Below are positions 7,541 to 15,457 of a stretch of 64,000 bases of DNA, in pieces. How positions within the stretch are numbered: the first letter of the stretch is position 1; each line of letters starts with the position of its first letter. The stretch is taken from positions 1 through 64,000 of the forward strand of contig CAYURD010000008.1 of NCBI GenBank assembly GCA_964446865.1, in the 5' to 3' direction. The notes beneath the pieces are model-generated. The model was not told the DNA's origin and did no database searches. It saw nothing but the letters and a program-made list of their open reading frames with translations. Made by a program: the position numbers and the translations under genes. Source of the DNA: Glaciecola sp964446865 (GTDB lineage: Bacteria > Pseudomonadota > Gammaproteobacteria > Enterobacterales > Alteromonadaceae).

Positions 7541-10207
7541 CTATTCTTCAGCCGCCAATCCATCAGCAATCAAGTACTCCAAGTAAGTCCGATGAGACTT
7601 GCTGGCTGCATCTTTAACTCGGCCACTAGTTACCCAGTCTTGAATTTTTAGCAACTGTGTGTAAACGGCAGCTTTAGAGATTGGGTCATGGCTGTCACCA
7701 TGTAAAATGCTGAACAGTTGTTCTACATATTCATGCTGCAACAAACGTCTGTGGCTATTAATTTTTGACTTAATATCTTGTTTGAAAATAGCGTTAGTCA
7801 GCTCACTTGTCATTTGCTCAACGGTATAAGTATTACCATAAAGACCTGAGTCGCTTAATCTAAGCATAACAGCAGAGTTTAGTAGACGTGCAAGGGCTGT
7901 TTTTTGAACACCAAGCACTAGCTCGTGTAGCTTAGGATCTTCATTGTTACCCCAATGCATAAATCCACGGCGCTGCATTTGAGAATGCTGAATAAGCTCG
8001 CTTGGCAACGAAAATGCCTCGGGTGCAAAAATATGTTCAGCTAAAACGCCCATCGCATCTTGCTGCTGTGATTTAGCAACAGGTTGGTAAGGACTCACAT
8101 CGCTTTGCTGACCCTGATTAAAGCGAGATACTTCAATACCACCAATATAACTAGCCACAGCCGCCGCGGCACGACCTTTGTAGGTGATCATCGTAGTAGT
8201 GGCGGCTCTTAACTTAGCCCAAGTCTCACCCTCTTTCGCTAATTTATCTTTCACTAAAGGGGTTAACTCTTCAACTAACTCAAATTGATACTTGGCAAAC
8301 GCGATACTATCGCTCGACATATCCCATATGTTTACGCGAGGATCTATACCTCGACCAGCAGAGCGCATATCGTCAGCGTCATTACCAAACAATAACTGCG
8401 CTTCTGTAGAGCGAGCTAAATGCGCTTCGCGGGCGTCGCCTTCTAAATCAGGATCGTAGCCAAATTGTATCGCCCAATCATCGTAAGGACCAGGCTCGCT
8501 GGCAAAATAATCGCCCTGCTCTTCGCCAGGCTTACTAATCACAAGCGCTGTATAATCCATGATAGACGCGGTGGTAACGCCTTGGGTTAGCTCGTCGTTA
8601 AAGACTTCTTCCATAGAGCGGTAGTTTGACGCTTTCATATTATGAGACAAGCCAATTACGTGGCCCACTTCATGCAGCATAAGCTCCATTAGCATTTGTT
8701 CTATGATTTTGCGCTTTTCGCTAAACGATGCGTTCATTGCAGTCAAAGCAACTGAACCAAAGTTGACCATTTCACGCATATGATGACCTTTTGAGCAGCG
8801 CATCAAAGAATCATGCTTGTGCGCATGTTCGTCGTCACTTTCTAAAAAGTCAGCTAAAAACGCATCTGGATTTGCCAGAATATCGCCTCGTAAACCATAA
8901 ATGGATAAAAATGAATGTTCAAACATCACATCGCCGCCAAGTATCTGGCCAGTGCGAGGATTCACATAATTAGGCCCAAATGCCGAACCCGCATTAGGCG
9001 TGTTTGAAAAGCGGATCACGTTATAACGAATATCTTCAGCATTCCAATCAACATCGTCAGGTTGTTGTTTCACGACAATGGCATTTTTAAAACCAGCCTT
9101 CTCAAAAGAACTATTCCAAGCAAGTACGCCTTCTTTGAGGCGTTCGCGGTATTCAATTGGGGTGGTATTTTCTATCCACCAAACGATGGGCTCAACGGGC
9201 TCTGATAAGGCTGCGTTTGGGTCTTTTTTAACTAAATGAAAACGATTGATGTAATCACGATATGGCGTTATTTCATAGCTATTTAGATCGGTCGCTTGCG
9301 CCCGAAAAAAGCCCACTCGATGGTCGTCTAAACGCGGCACAAAGTCATTCTCAGGCATTTTTACAAAGCTATGTTGCACGCTAATGGTAGTTGCTCGCGC
9401 ATCGGCAACTCTGGGGCTACCAAATACCTGAGGATTAGCATTTTCGTACACAAAGTCTGCAAGCACATTTAGGTTTTCAGGATAAACGCCTATATGAGTA
9501 TATTTGACTTTGTCTTCTGACAAACGGCCTATATTGAATTGTTTATGCGGTGGACGCTCAGGGTCCATACCGTAGGTCACTCTTGCTAGCGCTTCGGTTT
9601 GAAATAGTCCATCAGCACTAATCAAGACTGCACTCTCGTCTTGTGAAGTCGCCACAATATCGGCGCTAGCTAGCACTGCGTCGGTGATATTGGCCATACC
9701 GCCATTTGCAAGTGGACTGTCGGGGTCAATTACGTAATTTGTATTTTTCTTGATAAAATCGATGCGATCAAAATAACGACGAACTTCTATCACGTCTTGC
9801 GCAATAGGTGAGCCTCTGCGCGACCATGCCTCTAATACGCCATTTTTGATAGTGGCAAAGTACAAGAACTCTTTATCTATCTGTGACTTTTTAATTGACA
9901 TATGAAGCGCACCTGAGTCGGTGTCTCTATACAAATCAAAAATCCCAGGAAAATGCTCCATCCCGTCAACGACTTCTTCTAGCGTTTCGGGTGCATCTTC
10001 TTCGGCTTCTTCGTCTGTGCCGGTGGCGGCTTTATCGGTGTTAGCATCATCTGTGCTTGTGTCAGACGATGCTGACTTTTCGTCCGAATCTTGCGTTACT
10101 GCTTGTAACAAGCGTTTTTGTGTATCACTTTGTGCAGCGTGAGTTTGCAAACTAAAACAAGCAAAAACAGCCGATAATAATATAATTGGGGTAAGCTTTT
10201 TAGACAT
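7541..10207 (-). CDS. Secreted zinc metalloprotease of the DUF4953/DUF5117 type
   Basis: An 888-residue protein with a signal peptide (about 1-24, ending THAAQ). A low-complexity acidic Ser/Asp/Glu linker follows (about 40-80). The middle region resembles DUF5117/DUF5118. The catalytic site is HEVGHVIGLSH with zinc ligands His512, His516 and His522 and general base Glu513; a downstream SIMDYT gives the Met-turn of metzincins. The C-terminal part resembles the DUF4953 extension. The length of close to 900 residues is usual for this family, which is common in Alteromonadales and Bacteroidota; substrates are unknown. It probably acts in the periplasm or outside the cell. Its terminator lies at 7475-7504. 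Confidence 0.85.
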   Translation of the reverse strand: MSKKLTPIILLSAVFACFSLQTHAAQSDTQKRLLQAVTQDSDEKSASSDTSTDDANTDKAATGTDEEAEEDAPETLEEVVDGMEHFPGIFDLYRDTDSGALHMSIKKSQIDKEFLYFATIKNGVLEAWSRRGSPIAQDVIEVRRYFDRIDFIKKNTNYVIDPDSPLANGGMANITDAVLASADIVATSQDESAVLISADGLFQTEALARVTYGMDPERPPHKQFNIGRLSEDKVKYTHIGVYPENLNVLADFVYENANPQVFGSPRVADARATTISVQHSFVKMPENDFVPRLDDHRVGFFRAQATDLNSYEITPYRDYINRFHLVKKDPNAALSEPVEPIVWWIENTTPIEYRERLKEGVLAWNSSFEKAGFKNAIVVKQQPDDVDWNAEDIRYNVIRFSNTPNAGSAFGPNYVNPRTGQILGGDVMFEHSFLSIYGLRGDILANPDAFLADFLESDDEHAHKHDSLMRCSKGHHMREMVNFGSVALTAMNASFSEKRKIIEQMLMELMLHEVGHVIGLSHNMKASNYRSMEEVFNDELTQGVTTASIMDYTALVISKPGEEQGDYFASEPGPYDDWAIQFGYDPDLEGDAREAHLARSTEAQLLFGNDADDMRSAGRGIDPRVNIWDMSSDSIAFAKYQFELVEELTPLVKDKLAKEGETWAKLRAATTTMITYKGRAAAAVASYIGGIEVSRFNQGQQSDVSPYQPVAKSQQQDAMGVLAEHIFAPEAFSLPSELIQHSQMQRRGFMHWGNNEDPKLHELVLGVQKTALARLLNSAVMLRLSDSGLYGNTYTVEQMTSELTNAIFKQDIKSKINSHRRLLQHEYVEQLFSILHGDSHDPISKAAVYTQLLKIQDWVTSGRVKDAASKSHRTYLEYLIADGLAAEE

Positions 10208-10281
10208 CTAATAAATTCCGTATATTTGTGTAGTGTTTTTCTATCCTATTGACATGATGCCACAAAATTAGGTGAAATTTC

Positions 10282-11235
10282 TTATTTAACCGGATAAACG
10301 ACAAATTTGTCGCGGGTGACCTTTTTTGGTGTATCACCCAATTCAGTAAGCAAGCTGTTGAGCTCCTCCAAATCTTTTGTGGTTAAGGCCAACGGCATTT
10401 CATTGGGTTGATATGTGCTGCCCACTTCATATTCTACGCTAGGTACGGCCGACATCTCTATATGTGCACCTAAAATTGCCGACACGGGATTATTGCGAGT
10501 AAATGTCACCAAACGTTTAATTGTGTCTTTAAAAGTTTTCCATTCTCTAATATAGAGCCTACCTGGGTAAAAAGTGTCACCTGTTAATAACCATTTTGTC
10601 TGATGATCATAAAAGGTAATTGCCTCTGACTGATGGCCAGGGGATGGAATAATATCAAGTAGTCGGCCACCTAAATCTAGCTGCACTAACTGTGAGGGCC
10701 ACTGATTAATCGTAAAGGTCGTTTTTACTGCCTGTAAATTGTTGGCTGGCACCACCATTACTTGTAAATCAGGTATCGACAACTCGGTAAATTGTTGGTC
10801 GCCAGCAATGTGGTCACCATGGCTATGTGAATGAGCAACCCATAATTTGTGTGCTTTTGCAGATGACTCTTTTTGATCAAGATGCTTTTTTACAAGCGCC
10901 GCAATCGTTTGTGCAATGGGAAATTCTGATTGTTCTTGGCTTGCACCAGTGTCGATTAAAATTGAACTGTGCTCACCCAAAAGCAAATACATAAAAGGTG
11001 CTTCGTAATGTGTGCATTTGTTTTGGCGCAACACAAAGGTACTTTCGTCTTGTTCAAACACCTCAATAGGAGGCGCAACATTTTGACTACAGTCAGCAAC
11101 ACCACTAAACCACACTTTTGTGTCTAAAGTAACCTTGTTGTTTGCAGCACTTGCCTCAAAATTTGCGCTGAATGCTTTAGCTTGCATCAGGACGCTAGTC
11201 GCCATCATTAACATAACTAACGATAAGCGCCTCAT
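10282..11235 (-). CDS. Exported metallo-beta-lactamase-fold hydrolase
   Basis: A 317-residue protein with a signal peptide (about 1-24). The MBL-fold metal motif HxHxDH is at His137, His139, Asp141 and His142 within HSHSHGDHIAG; IPSPGHQSEAITFYD gives the next metal His, LLTGDTFYPG the bridging Asp, and LGAHIEMS the last His. This is the general glyoxalase II/lactonase-type hydrolase family, so a lactone, ester or thioester substrate is possible but not fixed by sequence. Its start overlaps the stop of the upstream gene as TAATG, indicating translational coupling with that unknown protein. Confidence 0.82.
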   Translation of the reverse strand: MRRLSLVMLMMATSVLMQAKAFSANFEASAANNKVTLDTKVWFSGVADCSQNVAPPIEVFEQDESTFVLRQNKCTHYEAPFMYLLLGEHSSILIDTGASQEQSEFPIAQTIAALVKKHLDQKESSAKAHKLWVAHSHSHGDHIAGDQQFTELSIPDLQVMVVPANNLQAVKTTFTINQWPSQLVQLDLGGRLLDIIPSPGHQSEAITFYDHQTKWLLTGDTFYPGRLYIREWKTFKDTIKRLVTFTRNNPVSAILGAHIEMSAVPSVEYEVGSTYQPNEMPLALTTKDLEELNSLLTELGDTPKKVTRDKFVVYPVK

Positions 11236-11897
11236 TACATAAAGTCCTTTGTTTCAAGATAGGCAGTTGGTGGGATACCACACTCAGCTAGTTGCTCAAC
11301 AAGCTTTTTTTGCTCACTTGTAGTTGTTTGTTCACAGGTTTTTAGCGATAAGTCTTTAACTGCATCATTAGCAACAAAAGCAATCGCATCAAACGAAGGT
11401 TTAGCTTGTATTTTATGGACTAGTAATGCTGTTTTCTCATTCAGCGATTGCACATAAAAAATATTGTCATCACTGCTAAATTTGGGCTCTAGAGGTTTAC
11501 TTAATACGAGTTTCGTAAAGGTGATATTACTTGTATGTGTTAACTTGCCGCCACGTTCAAAATGCCCTTGGTAAAAATCACTTTGGATACTAAATTGCGT
11601 TCCATCAATTAGTTTTTGTAAATCAAAATTTTTCGGCAATATTGTGACGAGACCTTTTTTCGTCATCGCCAAAACATCATCTAACTTATCTACCTCAACC
11701 TTATATATTATTTGATGATCGTGCGGTGAATAATATAAAGGCATATGACTAGCAAGCAGACCCACATCCTTATGATAAATAAGTGCCATTCCATGCGAGC
11801 CCATTAACGTATGTTGGCTGTGATCATTGTTTGCTTTTGCGTCAGTCACGCTAAACATCAATAAGCTAAACAAGCACCCAAGCATAATATTCTTCAT
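11235..11897 (-). CDS. Exported histidine-rich protein of unknown function
   Basis: I do not recognise this 220-residue protein. It has a clear signal peptide (about 1-22). The mature N-terminus is rich in His: NDHSQH, GSHGM, IYHKD, ASHMP and SPHDH occur within about 45 residues, suggesting metal binding. Two Cys residues near the C-terminus (KTCEQ and AECGIP) could form a disulphide. The gene ends by overlapping the start of the MBL-fold hydrolase (TAATG), so the two are probably made together; a periplasmic partner or metal chaperone role is conceivable but unproven. Confidence 0.6.
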   Translation of the reverse strand: MKNIMLGCLFSLLMFSVTDAKANNDHSQHTLMGSHGMALIYHKDVGLLASHMPLYYSPHDHQIIYKVEVDKLDDVLAMTKKGLVTILPKNFDLQKLIDGTQFSIQSDFYQGHFERGGKLTHTSNITFTKLVLSKPLEPKFSSDDNIFYVQSLNEKTALLVHKIQAKPSFDAIAFVANDAVKDLSLKTCEQTTTSEQKKLVEQLAECGIPPTAYLETKDFM

Positions 11898-12256
11898 CGA
11901 ACGTTCCCTTTTTAAAACAGAATAAATAAAAATGTGACAAGGCCTTAAGGGCCAAACATTTCACAATAACTGTATGTTTTTATGATACTAGTGTGAACCT
12001 AGTCGAGAGAAAATGAAAGAGAGATTAGCTGATAAAATCGGCTTTGCACACATTTGCTTAATCTCAGCAACACGACAATATCCAAAATGAATAAAATCTA
12101 TAGCCAATCTAACTTTCCCTACTTCACTTGCTGACTTAGTTACAAGAAACACATTTAAATACGATCGATGTAAATATTAGATACTTTTAATCATTGGTAA
12201 ACACATATTTAGACTCATTTTTATCTCATCAATGACAGAATATTAATGAGAAAACT
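11898..12256. other. Intergenic region between divergent genes
   Basis: About 360 bases separate the His-rich protein gene (minus) from pagL (plus). A short GGCCTTAAGGGCC imperfect palindrome lies near 11941-11953, in the 5' region of the minus-strand gene. A 25-codon reading frame at 12013-12090 has no good ribosome site and is not called. No RNA gene is apparent. Confidence 0.35.
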
Positions 12257-12820
12257 ATGCTTAAAACTATTTATACCCTTTTTGCCTTAATCGTCTTACA
12301 AGTTAGTACTATCAGCACCAGTCTGGCAGACAGCAAAGGTTCTGCAACTAGCGCTGTTGCCGTTGATTTGCTAGTGGGTGCCGACGATATTACAGGCGTC
12401 AGACTCGCTTACCGTCCTTATATTTACGAGTGGGAAGACGTCCCTTATTTTGATTCTTTAGACATTTATTGGGAAGTCAGTGTTAATTTTTGGGAGTACG
12501 GTGAGGACAACCAACACGAAACAAACTTTGTGTTTGCGGTATCGCCTGTCGTTAGTCAAACCTTTCATTATATCTACGATAAGTACCCACTAAAATGGGA
12601 GTTTGGTATAGGTGTCTCGTTAGTCCACGATACACGCTTTGCAGGTAAAGACATTGGTTCACATTATCAGTTTGAAGACAGACTAGGTCTTACGGTTGAT
12701 TTTGGCGACGACTTAGCGCACTCAGTGTCGTTACGATATATGCACTACAGTAATGGTGGTCTTAACAGTAAAAATCCAGGTGTCGACTTTTTAAACCTAT
12801 CTTATGCTCGTCAATTTTGA
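12257..12820 (+). CDS. pagL: Lipid A 3-O-deacylase (PagL) family outer-membrane protein
   Basis: A 187-residue protein with a signal peptide (about 1-24) and an eight-strand-barrel pattern ending in an aromatic residue (SYARQF). PagL removes the 3-O acyl chain of lipid A in the outer leaflet. The catalytic signature is HYSNGGLNSKNPGVD: His163 and Ser165 match the family's His and Ser, but the third catalytic position, 12 residues after the Ser, is Asp177 rather than the usual Glu. This conservative change may preserve function. The 3' end overlaps the convergent AraC-type gene by 10 bases. Confidence 0.78.
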   Translation: MLKTIYTLFALIVLQVSTISTSLADSKGSATSAVAVDLLVGADDITGVRLAYRPYIYEWEDVPYFDSLDIYWEVSVNFWEYGEDNQHETNFVFAVSPVVSQTFHYIYDKYPLKWEFGIGVSLVHDTRFAGKDIGSHYQFEDRLGLTVDFGDDLAHSVSLRYMHYSNGGLNSKNPGVDFLNLSYARQF

Positions 12821-13665
12821 TTTTTACGAAATTGTTTAGGTGTGACGTTCATGTACTTTGAGAATGTCTTAGTAAATGCACGCTCTGATTCGTAGCCTAC
12901 CCGCTGGGCAATATCATCAATTGTCATACTGGTAGAAGCAATGAGCTCTTTTGCTTTTTGGATCCGTAAATTGGATAGGTAAACAAAAACGGTCTGACCC
13001 ACCAAAGCGGTAAATCGTTTTGCAAATGCCGCGCGCGACATGCCAATTGTTGATGCTAGGGTTTCGATAGTCCAATGGGTTTGTGGTGAGCTATGCATGC
13101 AATCTAAGGCCTTTTTGATTCGTTTGTCTTTCAAGGCCTGCAAAAAAGAGTGCTGTTGTTGGCGACCAAAATTAATACGAATAAGCTCTACTAAAACGAC
13201 TTCGGTAAGTTTATTGACAATAATTTCGTTACCTGGATCTTGAGACATGTATTCAGAGCTGAGCTGGTCAATAGTACTTTTTAACCAAGTGTGTCGACTA
13301 ATTTCATCTTCTCGTACTATTGTTGTTTGTCCAAAAATGTCATTTAAAGGCGATAATTCATCATGCTCAAATGAGCAATCTGCACATAGTAATAAAGTGG
13401 AATCACCGCTAATTTTCATTTTACCTGATGGAGGTTCGCTGCTTAAAATATGATCAACACGCGGACCTAAAAAAATGAGGTCTCCGGTAAAAAGTTGCTC
13501 AATTTTTTCACCTATTTTTACCCAGCACGCGCCGCGTCTTACCAAGTGAAAACCGGCCGTTTCTTTTTGGATAAACTCTTTTGTCCAAGGCGGCTCTACG
13601 TGCTCACAAAAATATACACTGCCGCTTACACGCAATGATCTAAGAATATCACTAAGAATTTCCAT
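12811..13665 (-). CDS. AraC-family regulator with N-terminal cupin domain
   Basis: A 284-residue cytoplasmic regulator. Residues about 1-170 form the AraC-associated cupin (cupin_6 type): FHLVRRGACWVKIG, FTGDLIFLGPRVDHIL. The C-terminal hundred residues hold two helix-turn-helices, WTIETLASTIGMSRAAFAKRF and TIDDIAQRVGYESERAFTK, ending in YMNVTPKQFRKN. It is clearly paralogous to the regulator at 33346. It is divergent from glutaredoxin and its 3' end overlaps pagL. Homologues of this class often respond to reactive small molecules, so control of the neighbouring glutaredoxin is plausible. Confidence 0.85.
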   Translation of the reverse strand: MEILSDILRSLRVSGSVYFCEHVEPPWTKEFIQKETAGFHLVRRGACWVKIGEKIEQLFTGDLIFLGPRVDHILSSEPPSGKMKISGDSTLLLCADCSFEHDELSPLNDIFGQTTIVREDEISRHTWLKSTIDQLSSEYMSQDPGNEIIVNKLTEVVLVELIRINFGRQQQHSFLQALKDKRIKKALDCMHSSPQTHWTIETLASTIGMSRAAFAKRFTALVGQTVFVYLSNLRIQKAKELIASTSMTIDDIAQRVGYESERAFTKTFSKYMNVTPKQFRKNQN

Positions 13666-13876
13666 CAGTATTGGGCTGCCTATTTTTAATCGTGCCTAAG
13701 AAGCATAATCGCTTTCACCAGAAATAGACAGAATATAGACGATCGATGTAGCAATTGAAGACTTTAGAATCTTGTTGAATACAGAAAACACCCTCATATT
13801 AAACTGTGAGCTGGGTAAATTAAGTGCAATTCGGATCAATTGACCCTAGAGCTGACAGCACATATTGGAGAGTAAA

Positions 13877-14134
13877 ATGTCAAAAATAGAAATATATAGT
13901 AAAAGCTATTGCCCATACTGCAAAAAAACCAAATCCACTCTACACAAGCTGGGCTTGAGTTTTACTGAGTATGACATCACTTTTAACAAGACCTTAGAGA
14001 AAGAAATGAAAACTCGCAGTGGCCGAAAAACTGTCCCACAAGTGTTTATTGATGACCAACACATAGGCGGCAGTGATGATTTCCATCTTGCTTTGCAAAA
14101 TGGTGAGTTAAGTACCTTGCTAAGTTTGTCGTAA
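13877..14134 (+). CDS. grxC: Glutaredoxin (Grx3 type)
   Basis: An 85-residue dithiol glutaredoxin. The ATG at 13877 is chosen over the in-frame TTG at 13865 because GGAG lies 6 bases before it. The active site is Cys12-Pro-Tyr-Cys15; the cis-proline TVPQVFID and the glutathione-binding GGSDD are present, and the length matches E. coli Grx3. It reduces disulphides and glutathionylated proteins in the cytoplasm using glutathione. It is transcribed alone and diverges from the AraC-type gene. Confidence 0.9.
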   Translation: MSKIEIYSKSYCPYCKKTKSTLHKLGLSFTEYDITFNKTLEKEMKTRSGRKTVPQVFIDDQHIGGSDDFHLALQNGELSTLLSLS

Positions 14135-14154
14135 ACGAGTGGAGATTGTTGGCA

Positions 14155-14183
14155 GCGTCTCTTTTAGAAAATACAAGAGGCGC
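14155..14183 (+). terminator. Possible terminator after glutaredoxin
   Basis: GCGTCTCTT (14155-14163) pairs with AAGAGGCGC (14175-14183) with one G-T pair, 20 bases after the grxC stop. There is no T run on the plus strand, so termination here is uncertain. Confidence 0.35.
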
Positions 14184-14218
14184 GCCATCTTCGGTAAGTA
14201 ATGAATAAGCGAATATGA

Positions 14219-15097
14219 TTATTTAATCGGCTCAAAAAACCTAACAAACTCGGGTGGCAAGGCTTCAATTTTTTTAATATAAATATCTTTATAAAACAAT
14301 TCGGCAGCTTCGCTTTGCAGTTGAATTTTTCCTGCAATTAGCGGTTTCGAAACACCATCTATAACATTGCGAGAATTTTGCAATACCATCACCACATGAC
14401 CATTCACAATGTGCAAACTCTTACCATTAAAGGTGACGAGCTCTAGCTCGTTCCATTGCCCATGGGGATTTTCATGGTTATCTTTGCGCAGTACAAAACC
14501 TTTAGTTTTTTCGCCTTTTCCTACCGGTAAAAATGGCTGATTTTCGTCAGCAACTGGGTTCATGATATATTCTGGTAAATAAGCTTTGATATCTATTGCT
14601 GTTGTCACTTGATTCCAATAATCACCTATATGTCCTTGCATTATTTGAAACTCTTGCGAGATCATCCAAGACCGAAAATGCTCTTTACCATGTTCACCAA
14701 TTGCATGATATAAAATACCGCTATCTTTAAGCTTGTGCAGTCTGGGCTCCCATTTAAGCTCGCCCCATCTAAATTTAAGCTTTAGACGATAGTTTTGATA
14801 TGTCTCTTTGGTCGTGAGAGCACCATAGTATTCACCACTAACCCTCACTACAACTTCATCATCAATTTCTGTTGTGCTAAACACGTTTAATTGTTCGTTT
14901 TGGGTATTCAGGCCAATCGGTTCAATAAGATTGCCAAGCGCATCTTTAGGTGGAGAACCATCATAGCCATCTTTGTGCTTGAAGCTAATATAAGTATCCC
15001 AATTCGATAGGTCTGTATCTAGTAAAGGCGTCCACCCGTTTTGTGCATTTACACTAAAACATATGCTTATTAATAAACCCAACAAAGCAAACTTCAT
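14219..15097 (-). CDS. Exported DUF1080 (3-keto-disaccharide hydrolase domain) protein
   Basis: A 292-residue protein; AAGGGGG precedes the ATG at 15097 and a signal peptide (about 1-19, ending VNAQ) is present. The rest is a single DUF1080 domain of concanavalin-like fold: GWTPLLDTDLSNWDTYI at the start, then SGEYYGALTTKETYQNYRLK, DSGILYHAIGE, EFQIMQGHIGDYW, GQWNELELV and GKIQLQSEAAELFYKDIYI. DUF1080 is named for cleavage of 3-keto-disaccharides after a dehydrogenase has oxidised C3. It diverges from the GH2 gene, which itself ends in a second DUF1080 domain, so both probably serve one periplasmic route. Substrate unknown. Confidence 0.82.
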   Translation of the reverse strand: MKFALLGLLISICFSVNAQNGWTPLLDTDLSNWDTYISFKHKDGYDGSPPKDALGNLIEPIGLNTQNEQLNVFSTTEIDDEVVVRVSGEYYGALTTKETYQNYRLKLKFRWGELKWEPRLHKLKDSGILYHAIGEHGKEHFRSWMISQEFQIMQGHIGDYWNQVTTAIDIKAYLPEYIMNPVADENQPFLPVGKGEKTKGFVLRKDNHENPHGQWNELELVTFNGKSLHIVNGHVVMVLQNSRNVIDGVSKPLIAGKIQLQSEAAELFYKDIYIKKIEALPPEFVRFFEPIK

Positions 15098-15457
15098 GTT
15101 ACCCCCTTTAATAACATTGACGACCGTTAATGTGCATCACCGTTTGAAGCCTTGAATCAACCTCGGTTGCCTTCTTTTTTTTCATTATGCACATATTCAA
15201 TCCTTAACACACCTAATTTATATATGATAAATATGATTTACAAACAATATTTCCTTTTAACTTTGTTAGATAGACCTAAAATACAGAAAATTATCGTTTT
15301 AAATCTCGATACGAATTGGATAGTAGTTATTAATTGTTAATTTTTCCCCTCAAGTTTGTTATGTTAAACAACTATTTTAAATGAATATATAAATTATATC
15401 TTTTATATATAAATATTAATCGAGTTAACACTGTCATTTAACCGCTAAGGATTCTTT
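15098..15457. promoter_or_regulatory. Divergent promoter region of DUF1080 and GH2 genes
   Basis: This 360-base region is strongly AT-rich, with an alternating AT tract near 15385-15420. TTGTT (15356-15360) and AACAA (15367-15371) form a small inverted repeat that could bind a regulator shared by the two transcripts. AAGGA six bases before 15458 is the GH2 ribosome site. I see no additional gene. Confidence 0.4.

Noticed and set aside
12013..12090. Short 25-codon reading frame upstream of pagL
   Set aside because: No convincing ribosome site, no recognisable product, and it is in a plain AT-rich promoter region.
15385..15420. AT-rich alternating tract before the GH2 gene, considered as a structured RNA or origin-like element
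   Set aside because: It is simple AT-rich sequence without a stable stem, DnaA boxes or other supporting motif.
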